Source: Bdellovibrionaceae bacterium UBA5009 (GTDB taxonomy: Bacteria > Bdellovibrionota > Bdellovibrionia > Bdellovibrionales > Bdellovibrionaceae). Taken from it: a stretch of 8,520 nt of DNA. The notes beneath the pieces were generated by a model. It worked only from the letters and a program-made list of their open reading frames with translations, did no database searches and had not been told where the DNA came from. The translations under genes were made by a program, and so were the position numbers. The stretch is from NCBI GenBank assembly GCA_002396665.1, contig DGYJ01000067.1:14418-22937 (forward strand). Reading direction: 5' to 3'. This document shows, in pieces, positions 7,680 to 8,520 of the stretch; the first letter of the stretch is position 1; every line of letters starts with the position of its first letter.

Positions 7680-7702
7680 AAAGCCGCCATGGAAGCGGCT
7701 TT
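7680..7702 (-). terminator. GC-rich hairpin in the intergenic region
   Basis: AAAGCCGC (7680-7687) and GCGGCTTT (7695-7702) form a perfect 8-bp stem with a 7-nt loop. The A-flank, GC stem and T-flank layout is typical of a bidirectional intrinsic terminator. On the - strand only TTT and then CGGGCATTTT follow, so the T tract is short. It could end transcription of the beta-barrel gene 166 bp upstream or form part of the leader of the next gene. Confidence 0.45.
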
Positions 7703-7721
7703 AAAGACTATGGAATATTCA

Positions 7722-7799
7722 ATTATGGATTTTTTTGAGACAAGATAAACGCTTGAAAACAGACAAAAAAAAATTTATTTGAGTTTTAATTTTAATTTT
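7722..7799 (-). promoter_or_regulatory. A/T-tract region with a possible -10 element
   Basis: This is the most AT-rich part of the window. It contains TTTTAATTTTAATTTT at 7784-7799 and nine A then three T at 7765-7776. Read on the - strand, CATAAT at 7727-7722 is one base from the sigma-70 -10 consensus, but no good -35 lies 16-18 bp upstream. The A/T tracts could act as an UP element or bent DNA. If real, transcripts of the exported-protein gene would carry a leader of about 95 nt including the two inverted repeats. Confidence 0.25.
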
Positions 7800-7803
7800 G
7801 ACT

Positions 7804-7839
7804 GTCGAGGTGATGCTCAATTTGCAAGACATCACCGAC
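7804..7839. repeat. Imperfect long inverted repeat after the beta-barrel gene
   Basis: GGTGATG (7809-7815) pairs with CATCACC (7830-7836), and GTC (7804-7806) with GAC (7837-7839), leaving a two-base bulge and a 14-nt loop. On the - strand it begins 28 nt past the stop of the 198-residue gene. No T run follows directly on that strand, so it is not a classical terminator; it could be a 3'-end stabilising structure. Confidence 0.35.
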
Positions 7840-7867
7840 TAGGAAATAAACATTTTTTAAAATTCAA

Positions 7868-8464
7868 TTAAAGATTTCCAGATCCACTTAAGATAATGAA
7901 AACTTGATTGTCGTTTTTCGGAAGATCTGCGCCAGAAGAATCCTGACGAGTTTTAAAATAATTCACAGATTTCACGCCTCCGCCCAAGTGCAATCCACCA
8001 ACTTTAAACATCAAACCCGCTTCGGCAAACGCCGCATTGGCATCTTTAGTTGCAAAGCGAACACCGGGGCCAATAAAACCGCTCATGCCAAACGTACCAC
8101 TGTCGCTGAGCATACTTCCTTGCAATCGAAGCGAAGAATCCAAACCGCTGATCGAATCTGAGCTTGCGCTAGACAATCGAGTGAAGAGCGCATTTCGCCA
8201 ATTCAACCAATCGGCCACCATCCAGTTTAATCCAAGATTAAATTCATTATAACTTGAACCATTGTATGTTCCTGCCCCAGCACTTAAATCATAGCTCAAA
8301 GTCGATTCACTTTGGCGTGCGGCCGGTGACCGCTGAAAATCCGGTGGCTTTTGAAAGCCCGCCGGAGGATTTTTAACTGGCTTTGTTTGGGCCATGGATT
8401 TTTGAAAACTAAAAACAACAAGTAAAATAGCTACTGAAATAAATCGAAACATCCCTGTCTTCAT
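7868..8464 (-). CDS. Putative outer-membrane beta-barrel protein
   Basis: I do not recognise a named family. The 198-residue product has a clear Sec signal peptide: Met1-Lys2, hydrophobic stretch about 7-20, and a likely cleavage after SMAQ at residue 26. Next comes a proline-rich, probably unfolded segment (about 27-48: PP, GFQKPPDFQ), then from about 54 alternating polar and hydrophobic strands with many Gly, Ser and aromatic residues (SYDLSAGAGTYNGSS, EFNLGLNWMVADWLNWRNAL, GLHLGGGVKSVNYF). This fits a small barrel of perhaps eight strands. The last strand, NQVFIILSGSGNL, does not end in the phenylalanine common in proteobacterial barrels, so insertion by the usual signal is uncertain. There are no cysteines. 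The ATG at 8464 follows AAAGGG at 8480-8475. The ribosome binding site lies within the end of an apparent upstream gene, so the two are probably co-transcribed. Export is well supported, the barrel fold moderately. Confidence 0.8.
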   Translation of the reverse strand: MKTGMFRFISVAILLVVFSFQKSMAQTKPVKNPPAGFQKPPDFQRSPAARQSESTLSYDLSAGAGTYNGSSYNEFNLGLNWMVADWLNWRNALFTRLSSASSDSISGLDSSLRLQGSMLSDSGTFGMSGFIGPGVRFATKDANAAFAEAGLMFKVGGLHLGGGVKSVNYFKTRQDSSGADLPKNDNQVFIILSGSGNL

Positions 8465-8469
8465 GAAAC

Positions 8470-8520
8470 TTAAACCCTTTCGAAAGCGATTTTTTGATCC
8501 TTCAACTTCACTTCAATCTT
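8470..8520 (-). CDS. 3' end of an upstream gene, rest outside the window
   Basis: From the right edge, one - strand frame is open for 16 codons (KIEVKLKDQKIAFERV) and ends at TAA 8472-8470; the other two forward frames hit stops within four codons of the edge. The stop is five bases before the ATG of the beta-barrel gene, and that gene's AAAGGG ribosome binding site falls inside this frame. This is a typical arrangement for translationally coupled genes. The segment is too short to identify a product. Confidence 0.5.
   Translation of the reverse strand, partial: KIEVKLKDQKIAFERV

Overview
The window is compact Gram-negative chromosomal DNA, moderately AT-rich. One gene fragment lies on the + strand at the left edge; all other genes are on the - strand. 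The NtrY/NtrX-type two-component pair, the signal peptides and the beta-barrel-like envelope protein indicate a didermic bacterium. A Bdellovibrio-like or other former-deltaproteobacterial lineage fits the overall style, but that is an inference from gene content, not something the sequence proves.

Layout, left to right. At 1-338 (+) is the 3' part of a small membrane protein resembling DUF1761. It converges with a - strand block that is transcribed from right to left: ribB (about 6458-5850), ntrY (5817-3595), ntrX (3561-2212) and proS (2175-442). The gaps inside this block are only about 30-40 bp, so it is probably one operon. A GC-rich hairpin at 375-416 may end it. Upstream on the same strand are two envelope genes. 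One is a 358-residue exported protein (7619-6543) whose C-terminal part recalls CsgG/FlgT-type proteins. The other is a 198-residue signal-peptide-bearing, probably beta-barrel protein (8464-7868). The last 16 codons of a further - strand gene appear to enter from the right edge (8520-8470).

How the genes may work together. RibB supplies the four-carbon precursor of riboflavin and ProS charges tRNA-Pro; both are housekeeping enzymes. Between them lie a membrane sensor kinase with all catalytic boxes (NtrY-like) and its presumed partner (NtrX-like). The regulator is the most unusual protein here. Its receiver, Walker A and Fis-type HTH are intact, but the sigma-54-contacting GAFTGA loop reads GALPGV, the Walker B aspartate is glutamate, and one arginine-finger-region position is serine. 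This suggests a regulator that no longer works as a classical sigma-54 activator.

The only intergenic stretch of any length (7620-7867, 248 bp) is not empty. It holds a 15-nt perfect palindrome, an 8-bp GC-rich hairpin, an A/T-tract region and a second imperfect hairpin, and probably carries termination and control signals between the two envelope genes. I see no tRNA, rRNA, CRISPR array, insertion sequence, phage or defence genes. No clearly new multi-gene system is visible; the best leads are the altered NtrX and the envelope gene pair.
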